Source: Caloramator mitchellensis
GTDB lineage: Bacteria > Bacillota > Clostridia > Clostridiales > Caloramatoraceae
NCBI RefSeq assembly: GCF_001440545.1
Contig: NZ_LKHP01000002.1
Location: 62,001 to 126,000 of the forward strand
DNA length: 64,000 nucleotides
Reading direction: 5' to 3'
Under the pieces are notes generated by a model that saw only the letters and a program-made list of their open reading frames with translations, ran no database searches and was not told where the DNA came from. The position numbers and the translations under genes were made by a program. Within the stretch, counting starts at the first letter, position 1. Each line of letters begins with the position of its first letter. Below, one piece after another: positions 6,626 through 14,555 of the stretch.

Positions 6626-8833
6626 ATCAAGTAGTTTTCTCTCTGCCTCTTCATGTGGCAATGGCATACTAAAGAAATATCCTTGGACAAAATCACATCC
6701 AATATTTTTTAATTTCTGATACTGGCTTTCTGTTTCAATTCCTTCAGCTGTAACCTTTAAATTCAAGCTATGTGCAAGCATAATGATACTGCTCATGACG
6801 CTCAAATTATCAAGTTCTAAAAATTTATCGCTAAGAGACTTGTCAAGCTTAATTTTATCAACAGGAATATATGTCAGATAATTCAACGATGAATACCCTG
6901 TTCCAAAATCATCAAGTGCAATTGTAAGGCCAATCTCTTTTAATTTTTGAAGTATCTTTAGAATCTCCTCTTTGTTTTCAACCATTATGCTCTCTGTAAT
7001 TTCAATTTCTAATAATCTTGGCTCAATATTGTATTCATCTAATGTATCTTGAATATAATAAATGAATCCTTCATCCTTAATCTGCTTTGGTGAAATATTT
7101 ATTGCAATAGGCCTTACCTCTATGCCCTTACTTTTCCAATAGTTCAATTGCTCTGCTACTTTCTTTATTACCCATTTACCAATCACCACTATAAGATTTG
7201 TTTCCTCTGCAAGTGGTATAAACTTAGCGGGAGAAATGTTTTTATTCTTCATCCTTGTCAATGCTTCAAAGGAAACAATTCTACCATCCTTTACATCGAC
7301 TATAGGCTGATAATGAAGCATGAATCCGTCTCCATCAATGGCTTTTCTTAATATATTTTCAAGTTCAATCTTTTCCTTTAGCTTTATCGACATTTGACTC
7401 TCAAATAAAACATACTTATTCTTCCCTGAATATTTTGCACGATACATAGCTGTATCGGCATTCATCAAAATCTCATCAATGCTATTACCGTGTTCTGGAT
7501 AAATTGCAATTCCTATACTTGCCGTAAGATAATTGTCCTTAAATTTAAATTGAGCATCATCTTCAAATAGCTCTAGTATTTTTCTAGCAAATGCTAATAT
7601 AATATTTACATCACATTGATTCTTGTATAAAACCAAAAATTCATCTCCACCAAACCTAAAAAATTCTATATTTTCATTAGACATCGTTTTAAATGCCTTT
7701 GCTAATTTTTCCAATAAAGTATCCCCATAAACATGCCCTAATGTATCGTTAATATTTTTGAAATTATCTAGGTCTATAAGCAATATTGCTCCTTTTTTGC
7801 CATTATTAAGTTCACCATTTAATCTTTCTGTAAATTTTATTCTATTGGGTAATCCAGTTAAATGGTCATTATAAGCTAGAAACTCTATCTTCTCTTCTTG
7901 TATTTTTAGTTTAGTAACTTCAACTAAAACTCCATGGAGCTTCTTTAACTTTCCTTTGTTGTCCTTTAACCCTCTACCTGTAACCAAGAACCATCTGATA
8001 TTATTGTTATCATCTATAATTCTTATTCTTGAATATATATGATTGCTTTCATTTGATTTATATTTATTATAACATTTCATTAATATTTCTTTATCTTCTT
8101 TCATAAGAAGCATATCCAAAAACTCATGAACATTCTTGGAATTGCTATATTTTGTATTTACAAGTTCCTTAAAATTTTGTGAAACCTCTATTGTATTGTC
8201 TTTTAAATCTATTTCCCATATTGCACTATTGCTTCCGTGAATAGCTATATCATACTTCTGTTGAAGTTCCTCTAATTTTTCAACATAGCTTTGCAATTCA
8301 TCGTTCTGCATCTTCAATTCTTCTTCTGTAGCTGTTAGTTGTTGAACTGTTGCACTAAGTTCATCATTAAATGCAGCCATTTCCGCCTGCTGTTCTTGTA
8401 TACGAGATATATAGAGTTCAATTCTATCTAACAATGAATTAATAATAAACTTCAAACCTGCAAATCTATCATCTTCTGATATCTTTAGTCTATACGATAT
8501 ATTTTTTTCAACATCAATTTTTTTCAATTCATCTATAAATATGTCCAATGGCTTAACAATAGTAATTCTTATATTAATAATAATAATTAATATAAGAATT
8601 ATAGCTATAAATATAGATATTATAGAATACTTGTAAATCATTTCATGAATACTTCTTAATGTAGATATGTTAGTAATCTCTATTCCATATCTATGAATAA
8701 TCTCAAGAATAATTTGTTTGCCAATACTATATGTGAAATATCCCATCGCAACAATAGATAGAAAAACAGTCGCAAGAGGAAAAATCAGCATACTAGTATA
8801 ATTTATAATTCTGTTCTTATCGAAAAAGTTCAT
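6623..8833 (-). CDS. Membrane-bound GGDEF/EAL cyclic-di-GMP protein
   Basis: A 736-residue signalling protein. In order: transmembrane helices at about 13-36 and 69-92 flanking a short outside loop, a HAMP-like linker, a coiled coil at about 140-195, a PAS fold at about 195-310, GGDEF at about 315-480 and EAL at about 490-736. The GGDEF motif (395-399) is intact, and so is the EAL motif (FEALTR, 523-525) with DDFGTGYSS, NISPKQ and TAEGIE, so both diguanylate cyclase and phosphodiesterase activity are possible. AAAGGAG precedes the ATG. It stands alone, with foldback DNA after its stop codon and a palindrome upstream. Confidence 0.95.
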   Translation of the reverse strand: MNFFDKNRIINYTSMLIFPLATVFLSIVAMGYFTYSIGKQIILEIIHRYGIEITNISTLRSIHEMIYKYSIISIFIAIILILIIIINIRITIVKPLDIFIDELKKIDVEKNISYRLKISEDDRFAGLKFIINSLLDRIELYISRIQEQQAEMAAFNDELSATVQQLTATEEELKMQNDELQSYVEKLEELQQKYDIAIHGSNSAIWEIDLKDNTIEVSQNFKELVNTKYSNSKNVHEFLDMLLMKEDKEILMKCYNKYKSNESNHIYSRIRIIDDNNNIRWFLVTGRGLKDNKGKLKKLHGVLVEVTKLKIQEEKIEFLAYNDHLTGLPNRIKFTERLNGELNNGKKGAILLIDLDNFKNINDTLGHVYGDTLLEKLAKAFKTMSNENIEFFRFGGDEFLVLYKNQCDVNIILAFARKILELFEDDAQFKFKDNYLTASIGIAIYPEHGNSIDEILMNADTAMYRAKYSGKNKYVLFESQMSIKLKEKIELENILRKAIDGDGFMLHYQPIVDVKDGRIVSFEALTRMKNKNISPAKFIPLAEETNLIVVIGKWVIKKVAEQLNYWKSKGIEVRPIAINISPKQIKDEGFIYYIQDTLDEYNIEPRLLEIEITESIMVENKEEILKILQKLKEIGLTIALDDFGTGYSSLNYLTYIPVDKIKLDKSLSDKFLELDNLSVMSSIIMLAHSLNLKVTAEGIETESQYQKLKNIGCDFVQGYFFSMPLPHEEAERKLLD

Positions 8834-8906
8834 TCATAAAGCTCCTTTGAATTCTTATTTACAAAAATTCTGATTTTACAACAAATTTTGACATAACGCA
8901 GTATAA

Positions 8907-8934
8907 TAAATTGAGTTCAAATGAACTCAATTTA
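8907..8934. promoter_or_regulatory. Near-perfect palindrome upstream of the GGDEF/EAL gene
   Basis: A 13-bp inverted repeat with a 2-nt centre (core AATTGAGTTCA and TGAACTCAATT) about 75 nt upstream of the GGDEF/EAL start and about 170 nt from the spore-cluster start. It is unlikely to be a terminator because no U-run follows on either strand (TAAATTTG on the plus strand). It may be an operator for either divergent gene. Confidence 0.4.
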
Positions 8935-9038
8935 AATTTGTCGTAAAAAATACATTTTTGCTATTTAATTATAGCCTAAAAATTTCTAAATTTCAACAAT
9001 GTGATTTTAGTAACAAATAAACTATGTAGATTTTTGTA

Positions 9039-9065
9039 ACAATTCAAAAAAATAAGCATACGTTA
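9039..9065 (+). promoter_or_regulatory. Candidate sigma-K-type promoter of the spore-surface cluster
   Basis: AC at 9039-9040, a 16-nt spacer, then CATACGTTA at 9057-9065 matches the AC-N16/17-CATAnnnTA pattern known for the mother-cell factor sigma-K. It lies about 40 nt before the first gene of a cluster that looks like spore-surface proteins. This is a short consensus, so the match alone is weak evidence. Confidence 0.4.
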
Positions 9066-9103
9066 ATAGTAGATATTATTTAAATCATTTAGAGGTGAAG
9101 TAT

Positions 9104-9631
9104 ATGAACTGTTCTAATTTCCCTAGTAAAAATTATTTGGATTGGTGCATGAATTTGCTATGCAAACAACCAGACGAAAATGGCAATGGAGAAGTTCCGC
9201 AAATTTCTTGCGACGTTGGTTATATTTACAGATTGGAAGGCAATGATTTTGTTATTTTTGACGAAGGAGAAAACATTGAATTTCAAAATGCAATTGTAAG
9301 AGGAGGTATTGGATTCAATCCAAATTCACCTGCTGACATTACTATAAATACTCCTGGTGTTTATAAAGTAACATTTTATTTAAATTGTCAATCAAGATCT
9401 ATTGTAGCAATTCAACTTAATTCTCAAACTGTCTTGCCGCAGCACACTTATAAAAATAATGCTGCAAGCCAATTTATATACGGTCAAGCTTTGATTGAGG
9501 TTACAAACCCAAATACTACTTTAACAATACACGTTTTAAAGGATGTTACACTTGATAAAACGCAGCAAAACGAACCACAGAGCGTTAATGCATCTGTTTT
9601 AATAAAAAGAGTTTGTGCTTTAAATCATTAA
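9104..9631 (+). CDS. BclA-like jelly-roll protein, probable spore surface
   Basis: A 175-residue protein. Its second half (about 60-172) reads like the C1q/TNF-like jelly-roll domain at the C-terminus of BclA-type exosporium glycoproteins: GFNPNSPADITINTPGVY followed by alternating beta strands and a final VLIKR strand. There is no collagen-like Gly-X-Y stalk and no signal peptide. The N-terminal 35 residues carry four cysteines. I chose the ATG at 9104 over the GTG at 9095 because the GTG lies inside the GAGGTGA ribosome binding site. It heads a four-gene cluster. A spore-coat or exosporium role is inferred from the fold, the cysteines and the sigma-K-like promoter. Confidence 0.75.
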   Translation: MNCSNFPSKNYLDWCMNLLCKQPDENGNGEVPQISCDVGYIYRLEGNDFVIFDEGENIEFQNAIVRGGIGFNPNSPADITINTPGVYKVTFYLNCQSRSIVAIQLNSQTVLPQHTYKNNAASQFIYGQALIEVTNPNTTLTIHVLKDVTLDKTQQNEPQSVNASVLIKRVCALNH

Positions 9632-9647
9632 ACAAGGAGGAGTAACT

Positions 9648-10007
9648 ATGAGTAATCAAATAAACGATACTTTAACTCAACTTGAAAGCATCGATGCTAT
9701 AGCTGAAGCAGAAGCAGGGATATTAAGCTGTTTAAGCCAGTTATTGTATAAACCTACTTCACCCAATGATCCTACGCCTACAACTCCTTCATTATTATTT
9801 AACCTATATCAATTATTGAAAGAAAATTCGACAATCTTACCTTTGACCCCTGAAATTGCCTCACTTATAACTCAACTAATACTTTCCTATGCATGCAAGG
9901 AATTTGCTGTAGCTGATATTATAAATGCTCTAGCTTGTAAGCTTGCTGTAGCAAAAGATATCATTAAACACGATAAGGAAGATAGGAATGTTTGTTGCTT
10001 TAACTAA
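9648..10007 (+). CDS. Small Cys-containing protein, spore-surface family paralogue 1
   Basis: A 119-residue, mostly helical protein with no signal peptide. Its core ACKEFAVADIINALACK at about 82-98 matches segments in the next two genes (VKEGAIAELIKSVAKK and CKEKAMADLINSAN), so the three are paralogues. A similar KE-x-A-(M/L)-A-D/H-(L/I)-I-N pattern is familiar to me from clostridial and Bacillus spore-surface proteins. Cysteines occur at the N-terminal SCL, in the core and at the CCFN end, suggesting disulfide cross-linking. AAGGAGGAG precedes the ATG, 16 nt after the jelly-roll gene. Exact function unknown. Confidence 0.7.
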   Translation: MSNQINDTLTQLESIDAIAEAEAGILSCLSQLLYKPTSPNDPTPTTPSLLFNLYQLLKENSTILPLTPEIASLITQLILSYACKEFAVADIINALACKLAVAKDIIKHDKEDRNVCCFN

Positions 10008-10030
10008 ATTAATAAAATGGAGGGAATAAT

Positions 10031-10345
10031 ATGCCTGCAATAGAACCTACCCTTACCGACCTTCAATCAATGGAAAAAATTATGGATGCAACAGCAAACG
10101 AATTGCAAGGACTTTCATGGTTTTTCTGCAATGTTCTGAAGCCCTCGATTGAAAATGTGGTAGAAGACCCTGAAGATGTTCAGCAAATTAAAGAACAAAT
10201 TTCATTGCTTAAACAAACTCTGTGTGCCTTTACAGTAAAAGAAGGTGCAATTGCAGAACTTATCAAATCTGTTGCCAAAAAAGAAGCTGTTGACAAGGAT
10301 ATACCTCCAGCACTGCTTTGCAAGTGTCTAAAATGTGAAAAATAA
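10031..10345 (+). CDS. Small Cys-containing protein, spore-surface family paralogue 2
   Basis: A 104-residue helical protein. The N-terminal LSWFFCNVLKPSIE corresponds to LSCLFCNIADEL of paralogue 3, and the VKEGAIAELIKSVAKKEAV core is shared by all three. It ends LLCKCLKCEK, three cysteines in eight residues, consistent with cross-linked coat material. GGAGGGAATA precedes the ATG. It lies 23 nt after paralogue 1 and is followed by a small hairpin. No catalytic motif is visible. The spore role is inferred from context. Confidence 0.7.
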   Translation: MPAIEPTLTDLQSMEKIMDATANELQGLSWFFCNVLKPSIENVVEDPEDVQQIKEQISLLKQTLCAFTVKEGAIAELIKSVAKKEAVDKDIPPALLCKCLKCEK

Positions 10346-10369
10346 AATGCTGTCCATTGGGCAGCATTT
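10345..10369 (+). terminator. Small hairpin between spore-surface paralogues 2 and 3
   Basis: AAATGCTGTCC pairs with GGGCAGCATTT around a short ATT loop, overlapping the stop codon of the upstream gene. The following TTTACATAT is a weak U-run, so this is at most a partial terminator setting lower expression of the last gene. Confidence 0.45.
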
Positions 10370-10395
10370 ACATATCAATTTTAAGGAGTATTGCT

Positions 10396-10710
10396 ATGAA
10401 TGAAATTGATAAATCAATTGAAAGCATTATTAACTCAGAGGCAAAAATTGCTGAATGTCTTAGCTGCTTATTCTGCAATATTGCCGATGAATTAAAATAT
10501 ACTAATCCAATTGAAAAAAGAGTTTCTTTAACAAGCGAAGTAGTTGAGGCCTATTCATGCAAAGAAAAGGCTATGGCTGATTTAATTAACTCAGCAAACT
10601 GCCTATACAGAACTACACAACATTGTTTCAAAAAAGAAGAACAATTAAAAACTATACTTTATTTCTTAATACTATTATTCGTTTTTCGAAGAATATTTAC
10701 TTGCTGTTAA
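10396..10710 (+). CDS. Small Cys-containing protein, spore-surface family paralogue 3
   Basis: A 104-residue paralogue of the two preceding genes: CLSCLFCNIADEL near residue 20 and SCKEKAMADLINSA near residue 55. It differs in ending with a hydrophobic stretch (ILYFLILLFVF) and RRIFTCC, which may insert in a membrane or pack in the coat. The frame opens upstream at 10357, but AAGGAG at 10383-10388 points to the ATG at 10396. Seven or more cysteines. Function unknown. Confidence 0.7.
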   Translation: MNEIDKSIESIINSEAKIAECLSCLFCNIADELKYTNPIEKRVSLTSEVVEAYSCKEKAMADLINSANCLYRTTQHCFKKEEQLKTILYFLILLFVFRRIFTCC

Positions 10711-10717
10711 TGCTTTT

Positions 10718-10846
10718 TTAATTTTCAATTTTTAATACCCTAGCAAGCCATTTTGCTGAACTTGCTTGTAATGTCAATGTTAACATTATTATTGCAAATG
10801 TAGCAATTGCTCCTGCTGCATCGTTAAACGCAGATTCCAAAATCAT
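10718..10846 (-). pseudogene. Remnant of a CPA1-type cation/proton antiporter
   Basis: A 42-codon minus-strand frame starting 7 nt after the stop of the LysE-type gene. It encodes ESAFNDAAGAIATFAIIM, resembling the ESxxND motif of NhaP-like antiporters, fused directly to LTLQASSAKWLARVLKI, resembling the Q-x-x-x-x-x-WLAR-L segment at the end of the same family's membrane domain. The several hundred residues normally between are missing. I read this as an internally deleted gene remnant. It could be a short real peptide; the homology is from memory of the motifs. Confidence 0.4.
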
Positions 10847-10852
10847 AATTTG

Positions 10853-11500
10853 CTAATATCTATATAACATTATTATCCCATATATAATGAAAAGTAAACC
10901 AGTGAATGCAAGCACCATATCAATTGTTCTTTCTAACCCCTTGCTATCCTTTAAATCATTAAATTTTTGCTTTCCTTTTATTACAGAATAATTTAACATA
11001 ACGAACCATACTAACATACCAATTATTAAAAAAGAAATAAAAAGAATATACTGAAAAAATCCATTGTCTCTCCATTGATGAATTATTGTCCCGCTAACCG
11101 TCAGCCAAACAGAATGAGTAAGTGGATTTGTAATAGCCAGTATAAATCCTTTTAGCAATGGATTAGACTCAAATTTAGCATACTTTTCCTTTTTGTTTCT
11201 TTTTCTTTTTATAATATCTTCGAGCGAAAAAAACAATATCAATATGCCACAAAATATAAAAAATAAACCTTCCAGCTTTTTACTTTCATCAAAAAAGCTG
11301 AACAATCCAAAATTTATCATAATTAAATCCAATGCATCTGCACCAACAGCTCCAATTGCAACTAGTATTCCATCTTTGAAACCAGAATTTAATGTCCTTT
11401 TTACAGATTCAATTCCCGCAGGCCCAAGAGGAATAGCAAAAACAATTCCACTTATAAGACCAGTAAAAATAGCTTTAAATAAATCTAATACTTGCTTCAT
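10853..11500 (-). CDS. LysE/RhtB-type exporter
   Basis: A 215-residue integral membrane protein with six hydrophobic segments (about 10-30, 42-62, 72-92, 115-135, 150-170 and 195-213). The first half carries the family signature: IPLGPAGIESVKRTL, then GFKDGILVAIGAVGADA; NPLTHSVW at about 127-134 marks the second half. LysE-type proteins export amino acids or other small metabolites. AAGGGATG precedes the ATG. It is 18 nt downstream of the PucR regulator on the same strand, so it is probably one of its targets. Substrate unknown. Confidence 0.85.
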   Translation of the reverse strand: MKQVLDLFKAIFTGLISGIVFAIPLGPAGIESVKRTLNSGFKDGILVAIGAVGADALDLIMINFGLFSFFDESKKLEGLFFIFCGILILFFSLEDIIKRKRNKKEKYAKFESNPLLKGFILAITNPLTHSVWLTVSGTIIHQWRDNGFFQYILFISFLIIGMLVWFVMLNYSVIKGKQKFNDLKDSKGLERTIDMVLAFTGLLFIIYGIIMLYRY

Positions 11501-11518
11501 TCAAAACATCCCTTCTAT

Positions 11519-13171
11519 TTATTCCCTTTTAGAAATGATATTCATTATTTTTAACCCAATTTGAAGGTTTAATCTATCTTCTTCTTTTTCTACATCCATC
11601 CCTGTTATTTCTTTTATTCTCTGCAATCTATAGAGTATGGTATTATAATGCGTAAAAAGGCTTTCAGACATTTTCTTCAGATTGCCATTACATTCAAAAT
11701 ATGCCTTAAGTGTCTTTACAAACTCTGTAGATTTTTTCAAATCATATTCTTCTAATCTATGTATAGTTAAAAAATAAAAATCTTCAACTTCTTCCTTAAT
11801 ATTTTCATTGCAAAGTATCTTATATATTCCCATATTATCATAAAAAATTGTATTACCATAATTAATAATATTGATTGCATTTAACGCCTTTTGACTTTCT
11901 TGAAAACTTTTTTCTAATTTTTCTATGCCTCTATAACATCTACCAAATGCTATTTTAAAATCAATAAATATTTTTTTGCTAAAAATTTCTGATATTCTAT
12001 CTTTAAATTCTATTATTTTCTTGTTGTAATTATTATTCTTAAAGGATAAAATAATATCAATTTTATCGGTTTTACCTATTACTATTCCATTTATATTGTT
12101 TTTTTCTAAGGTCTCTTCAATTATGTATGTCAAATATAAGTTATCAATGATAGATTCCTTAATTAGTCTTTTATTGCATGCCTTTAACTTTATACTAGCA
12201 AAGCAGTATAAGTCATCACGATTCAAGTTATAAACATTAGCCTTTGATAATGCCTTTTCTCTTCTTCTATTATCATTTGAGCACAAATCATCAACAAACT
12301 CTATCCTGTGCCTGTTTTCAGCCTCTCTTAATGATAGTAACTTTAATATCTCAAGCGCCATGGTCGTTGATGAAATTTCCAAAACCGAAAGGTCGAACCC
12401 ACCTAAAGGTGTATTTACAGCCCATGAAAAAATATGCCCGTAAACACTATCCTTAACAACAATAGGCATAATCATCCTTGTTATGTTTTTATTATCAATC
12501 TTTTCAACGGATTCATGAAGCCTTCTCTCATTAATCTTTGAAATTCCCCTATTGTAAAAATCATCGCAATTTTTTATTAGTTTGTTTTTAATATGTTCAT
12601 CTACATCGTTAAACTTATATATCACTTTTTCTGGATATTTTAATTTTAAAACTATTGGATTTTTTATATTATTTTGAACAACATCTAGAATTTCTTCAAT
12701 GCTACCCCCCTTTAGCATTATATTCATCAAATTTTCATGCACGCTTTCAACCCTTTGAAGTAGTATAGCCTGTTTATTAAAAATCTCCTTAAAAATAGGT
12801 GTCATAATTTCTGAAAAAGGTGTAGAATAATAAAGCTCAATAATAGGAAATGAAATCTCATCAGCCAATTTTAAAATCTCATCATCCAATTTTTCTTTAT
12901 AAGGATAAATCTTTATTCCAAGACCAGCTAAATTCTTTTTACTGCAATCTAATATAAATCTTTTTTGAAATTCCAAATCGTTCGTCAATGAATATGCAGT
13001 AGTCAGCAAAAGTTCTCCCTGACTCACCCAATTTAAAATGTCCATATCCGCCATTATGTTTACCCTTGAAACTGTATTTTTTAGCCCCCCATGCCCAGCA
13101 ATAATTTTGCAGTTTTTCATGCATTCCATATTAAGCACATCTTCTATTGTAATCCCATTCTGCCTTGCCAC
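11519..13171 (-). CDS. PucR-family transcriptional regulator
   Basis: A 550-residue regulator. The N-terminal PucR sensing domain begins ITIEDVLNMECM with the typical ILNWVSQGELLLTTAYSL at about 45-62. A GGDEF-like/CdaR middle segment follows, and the C-terminal helix-turn-helix (FTHYNTILYRLQRIKEITG) is near 505-525. I moved the start to the GTG at 13171 behind GGGGGG, because the longer frame runs into a dispersed repeat. PucR proteins control purine, amino-acid or proline catabolism. Here it could control the adjacent exporter, or the xanthine-type operon and NCS2 permease on either side; the sequence does not decide. Confidence 0.9.
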   Translation of the reverse strand: MARQNGITIEDVLNMECMKNCKIIAGHGGLKNTVSRVNIMADMDILNWVSQGELLLTTAYSLTNDLEFQKRFILDCSKKNLAGLGIKIYPYKEKLDDEILKLADEISFPIIELYYSTPFSEIMTPIFKEIFNKQAILLQRVESVHENLMNIMLKGGSIEEILDVVQNNIKNPIVLKLKYPEKVIYKFNDVDEHIKNKLIKNCDDFYNRGISKINERRLHESVEKIDNKNITRMIMPIVVKDSVYGHIFSWAVNTPLGGFDLSVLEISSTTMALEILKLLSLREAENRHRIEFVDDLCSNDNRRREKALSKANVYNLNRDDLYCFASIKLKACNKRLIKESIIDNLYLTYIIEETLEKNNINGIVIGKTDKIDIILSFKNNNYNKKIIEFKDRISEIFSKKIFIDFKIAFGRCYRGIEKLEKSFQESQKALNAINIINYGNTIFYDNMGIYKILCNENIKEEVEDFYFLTIHRLEEYDLKKSTEFVKTLKAYFECNGNLKKMSESLFTHYNTILYRLQRIKEITGMDVEKEEDRLNLQIGLKIMNIISKRE

Positions 13172-13187
13172 ACATATCCCCCCATTA

Positions 13188-13233
13188 GTGACATTCACTT
13201 GATTTCTTGACTTCTTGAATTGTTTGACAATTT
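13188..13233 (+). repeat. Dispersed tail repeat, copy A
   Basis: A 46-nt copy of the repeat that begins GTGACATTCACTTGATTTC and contains three CTTGA-type units and TTGACAATT. This copy reads on the plus strand, follows TTAG and lies just upstream of the pucR start, where it replaces the expected promoter-proximal leader. Unlike copies B-D it carries no foldback partner. Other copies: 16024-16076, 21694-21746, 24833-24884 and 55202-55254. Confidence 0.85.
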
Positions 13234-13416
13234 AATTATAAAATTTATTTTTGCTAAGGTAAAGTAATGCATCATCTTAATTTAGCTAAGTATTAAATGA
13301 CAATTTGGAGTAAAAATAAAGATATAATGATTTATCACCCTTAATATTTGAAAACATTATTTGTATATCCTACTACAAAAAATCTTTGTCAAAATAGCAA
13401 TTATTAACATTTTTCC

Positions 13417-13444
13417 TTGACAAAAAATGTAGAAGTTATATAAT
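13417..13444 (+). promoter_or_regulatory. Sigma-A promoter of speD
   Basis: TTGACA at 13417-13422, a 16-nt spacer and TATAAT at 13439-13444, both perfect hexamers, about 30 nt upstream of the speD start. Confidence 0.75.
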
Positions 13445-13476
13445 CATATGAGAATACATGTGAAGAGGGGATGAAA

Positions 13477-14295
13477 TTGGCAAAGACAGGCAACAGCAAG
13501 ATTAAATTATATGGGTTTAACAACTTAACAAAGTCTTTAAGCTTCAACATTTATGACGTTTGCTACACAAAAAATGATGAAGAGCGAAAAAGATACATCG
13601 ATTATATCGATGAGCAATACAATTCTGAAAGATTGACTAAAATTCTTACTAATGTTACCGAAATGATTGGAGCAAACGTGTTGAATATCGCTAAGCAGGA
13701 TTATGATCCACAGGGAGCAAGTGTAACTATTTTGATTTCTGAAGAGGAGGTTCCTCTTTATGTTCTTGACCCAAGTTGCAACAGGGGGATAATGACTCCA
13801 ACAAGGGAAAATATAGTTGCGCACTTGGATAAGAGCCATATAACAGTTCACACATACCCTGAGAGCCATCCAAAGAATGAAATTTGCACCTTTAGAGTTG
13901 ATATAGATGTTTCTACTTGCGGAACTATTTCGCCACTGAATGCTTTAAATTACTTAATTCAAAGTTTTGATTCAGATATCATCACGATAGATTATAGAGT
14001 AAGAGGATTCACAAGAGATGTTCATGGTCAAAAACATTTTATTGACCATGATATATCTTCTATTCAAAATTATATAGATGGTGATATACTTAGAAGATAT
14101 GACTTGATTGACATGAATGTTTATCAATCAAACATTTTCCATACAAAAATGAAGATTAAAAACCTTGATTTGTCTAATTACTTATTCGACATTAAAGAAG
14201 AAGAATTAACAGAATTTGAAAAGGACGACATAGCTAAAAAGTTAAACAGAGAAATGACTGAAATATTCTATGGAATAAATATAAATAATGTATAA
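13477..14295 (+). CDS. speD: S-adenosylmethionine decarboxylase proenzyme
   Basis: A 272-residue proenzyme of the long bacterial type (E. coli-like) that makes decarboxylated SAM, the aminopropyl donor for spermidine. The self-cleavage site is [13 protein letters not shown], with Ser120 becoming the pyruvoyl group. Family landmarks include [17 protein letters not shown] at the start and [17 protein letters not shown] near 145-160. AGAGGGG touches the ATG at 13471, so initiation is probably at the TTG at 13477, which has normal spacing. No spermidine synthase is adjacent. A strong promoter lies before it and a terminator after it, so it is a single-gene unit. Confidence 0.95.
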   Translation: MAKTGNSKIKLYGFNNLTKSLSFNIYDVCYTKNDEERKRYIDYIDEQYNSERLTKILTNVTEMIGANVLNIAKQDYDPQGASVTILISEEEVPLYVLDPSCNRGIMTPTRENIVAHLDKSHITVHTYPESHPKNEICTFRVDIDVSTCGTISPLNALNYLIQSFDSDIITIDYRVRGFTRDVHGQKHFIDHDISSIQNYIDGDILRRYDLIDMNVYQSNIFHTKMKIKNLDLSNYLFDIKEEELTEFEKDDIAKKLNREMTEIFYGININNV

Positions 14296-14301
14296 GATAA
14301 T

Positions 14302-14331
14302 GGGTTGCCTTTAGTTTGGCAACCCTTTTTT
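14302..14331 (+). terminator. Terminator after speD
   Basis: GGGTTGCC, an 8-nt loop, GGCAACCC and then TTTTTT: a textbook intrinsic terminator 7 nt after the speD stop codon. Confidence 0.92.
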
Positions 14332-14555
14332 GTAGCCCCCTAAATTTCAATAAACTTATCTAATTTGTAGCCATTTTATCATCTTGTATACTTTTTACAT
14401 TTATTTTACTTTGAATTCCTTAGCCTTTTTAATTTTTGGGAATCTAAGTTTTAAATACGACAAATTATCCGATTTTTCTATTGTGGTTTTTTTATAAAGG
14501 ATAAATAATGCCCCTTGCATAAATAATTATAGATAAAATTTAGGGGGGGTTTTCT

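Noticed and set aside
8890-8907. TTGACA..TATAAT as a promoter toward the spore cluster
   Set aside because: The two hexamers are only 8 nt apart, far less than the 16-18 nt required.
13471-13473. ATG at 13471 as the speD start
   Set aside because: It directly touches the AGAGGGG site with no spacer; the TTG 6 nt later has normal spacing and keeps the family N-terminus.
14332-14555. A purine or xanthine riboswitch before the NCS2 permease
   Set aside because: None of the conserved aptamer blocks are present in this AT-rich stretch.
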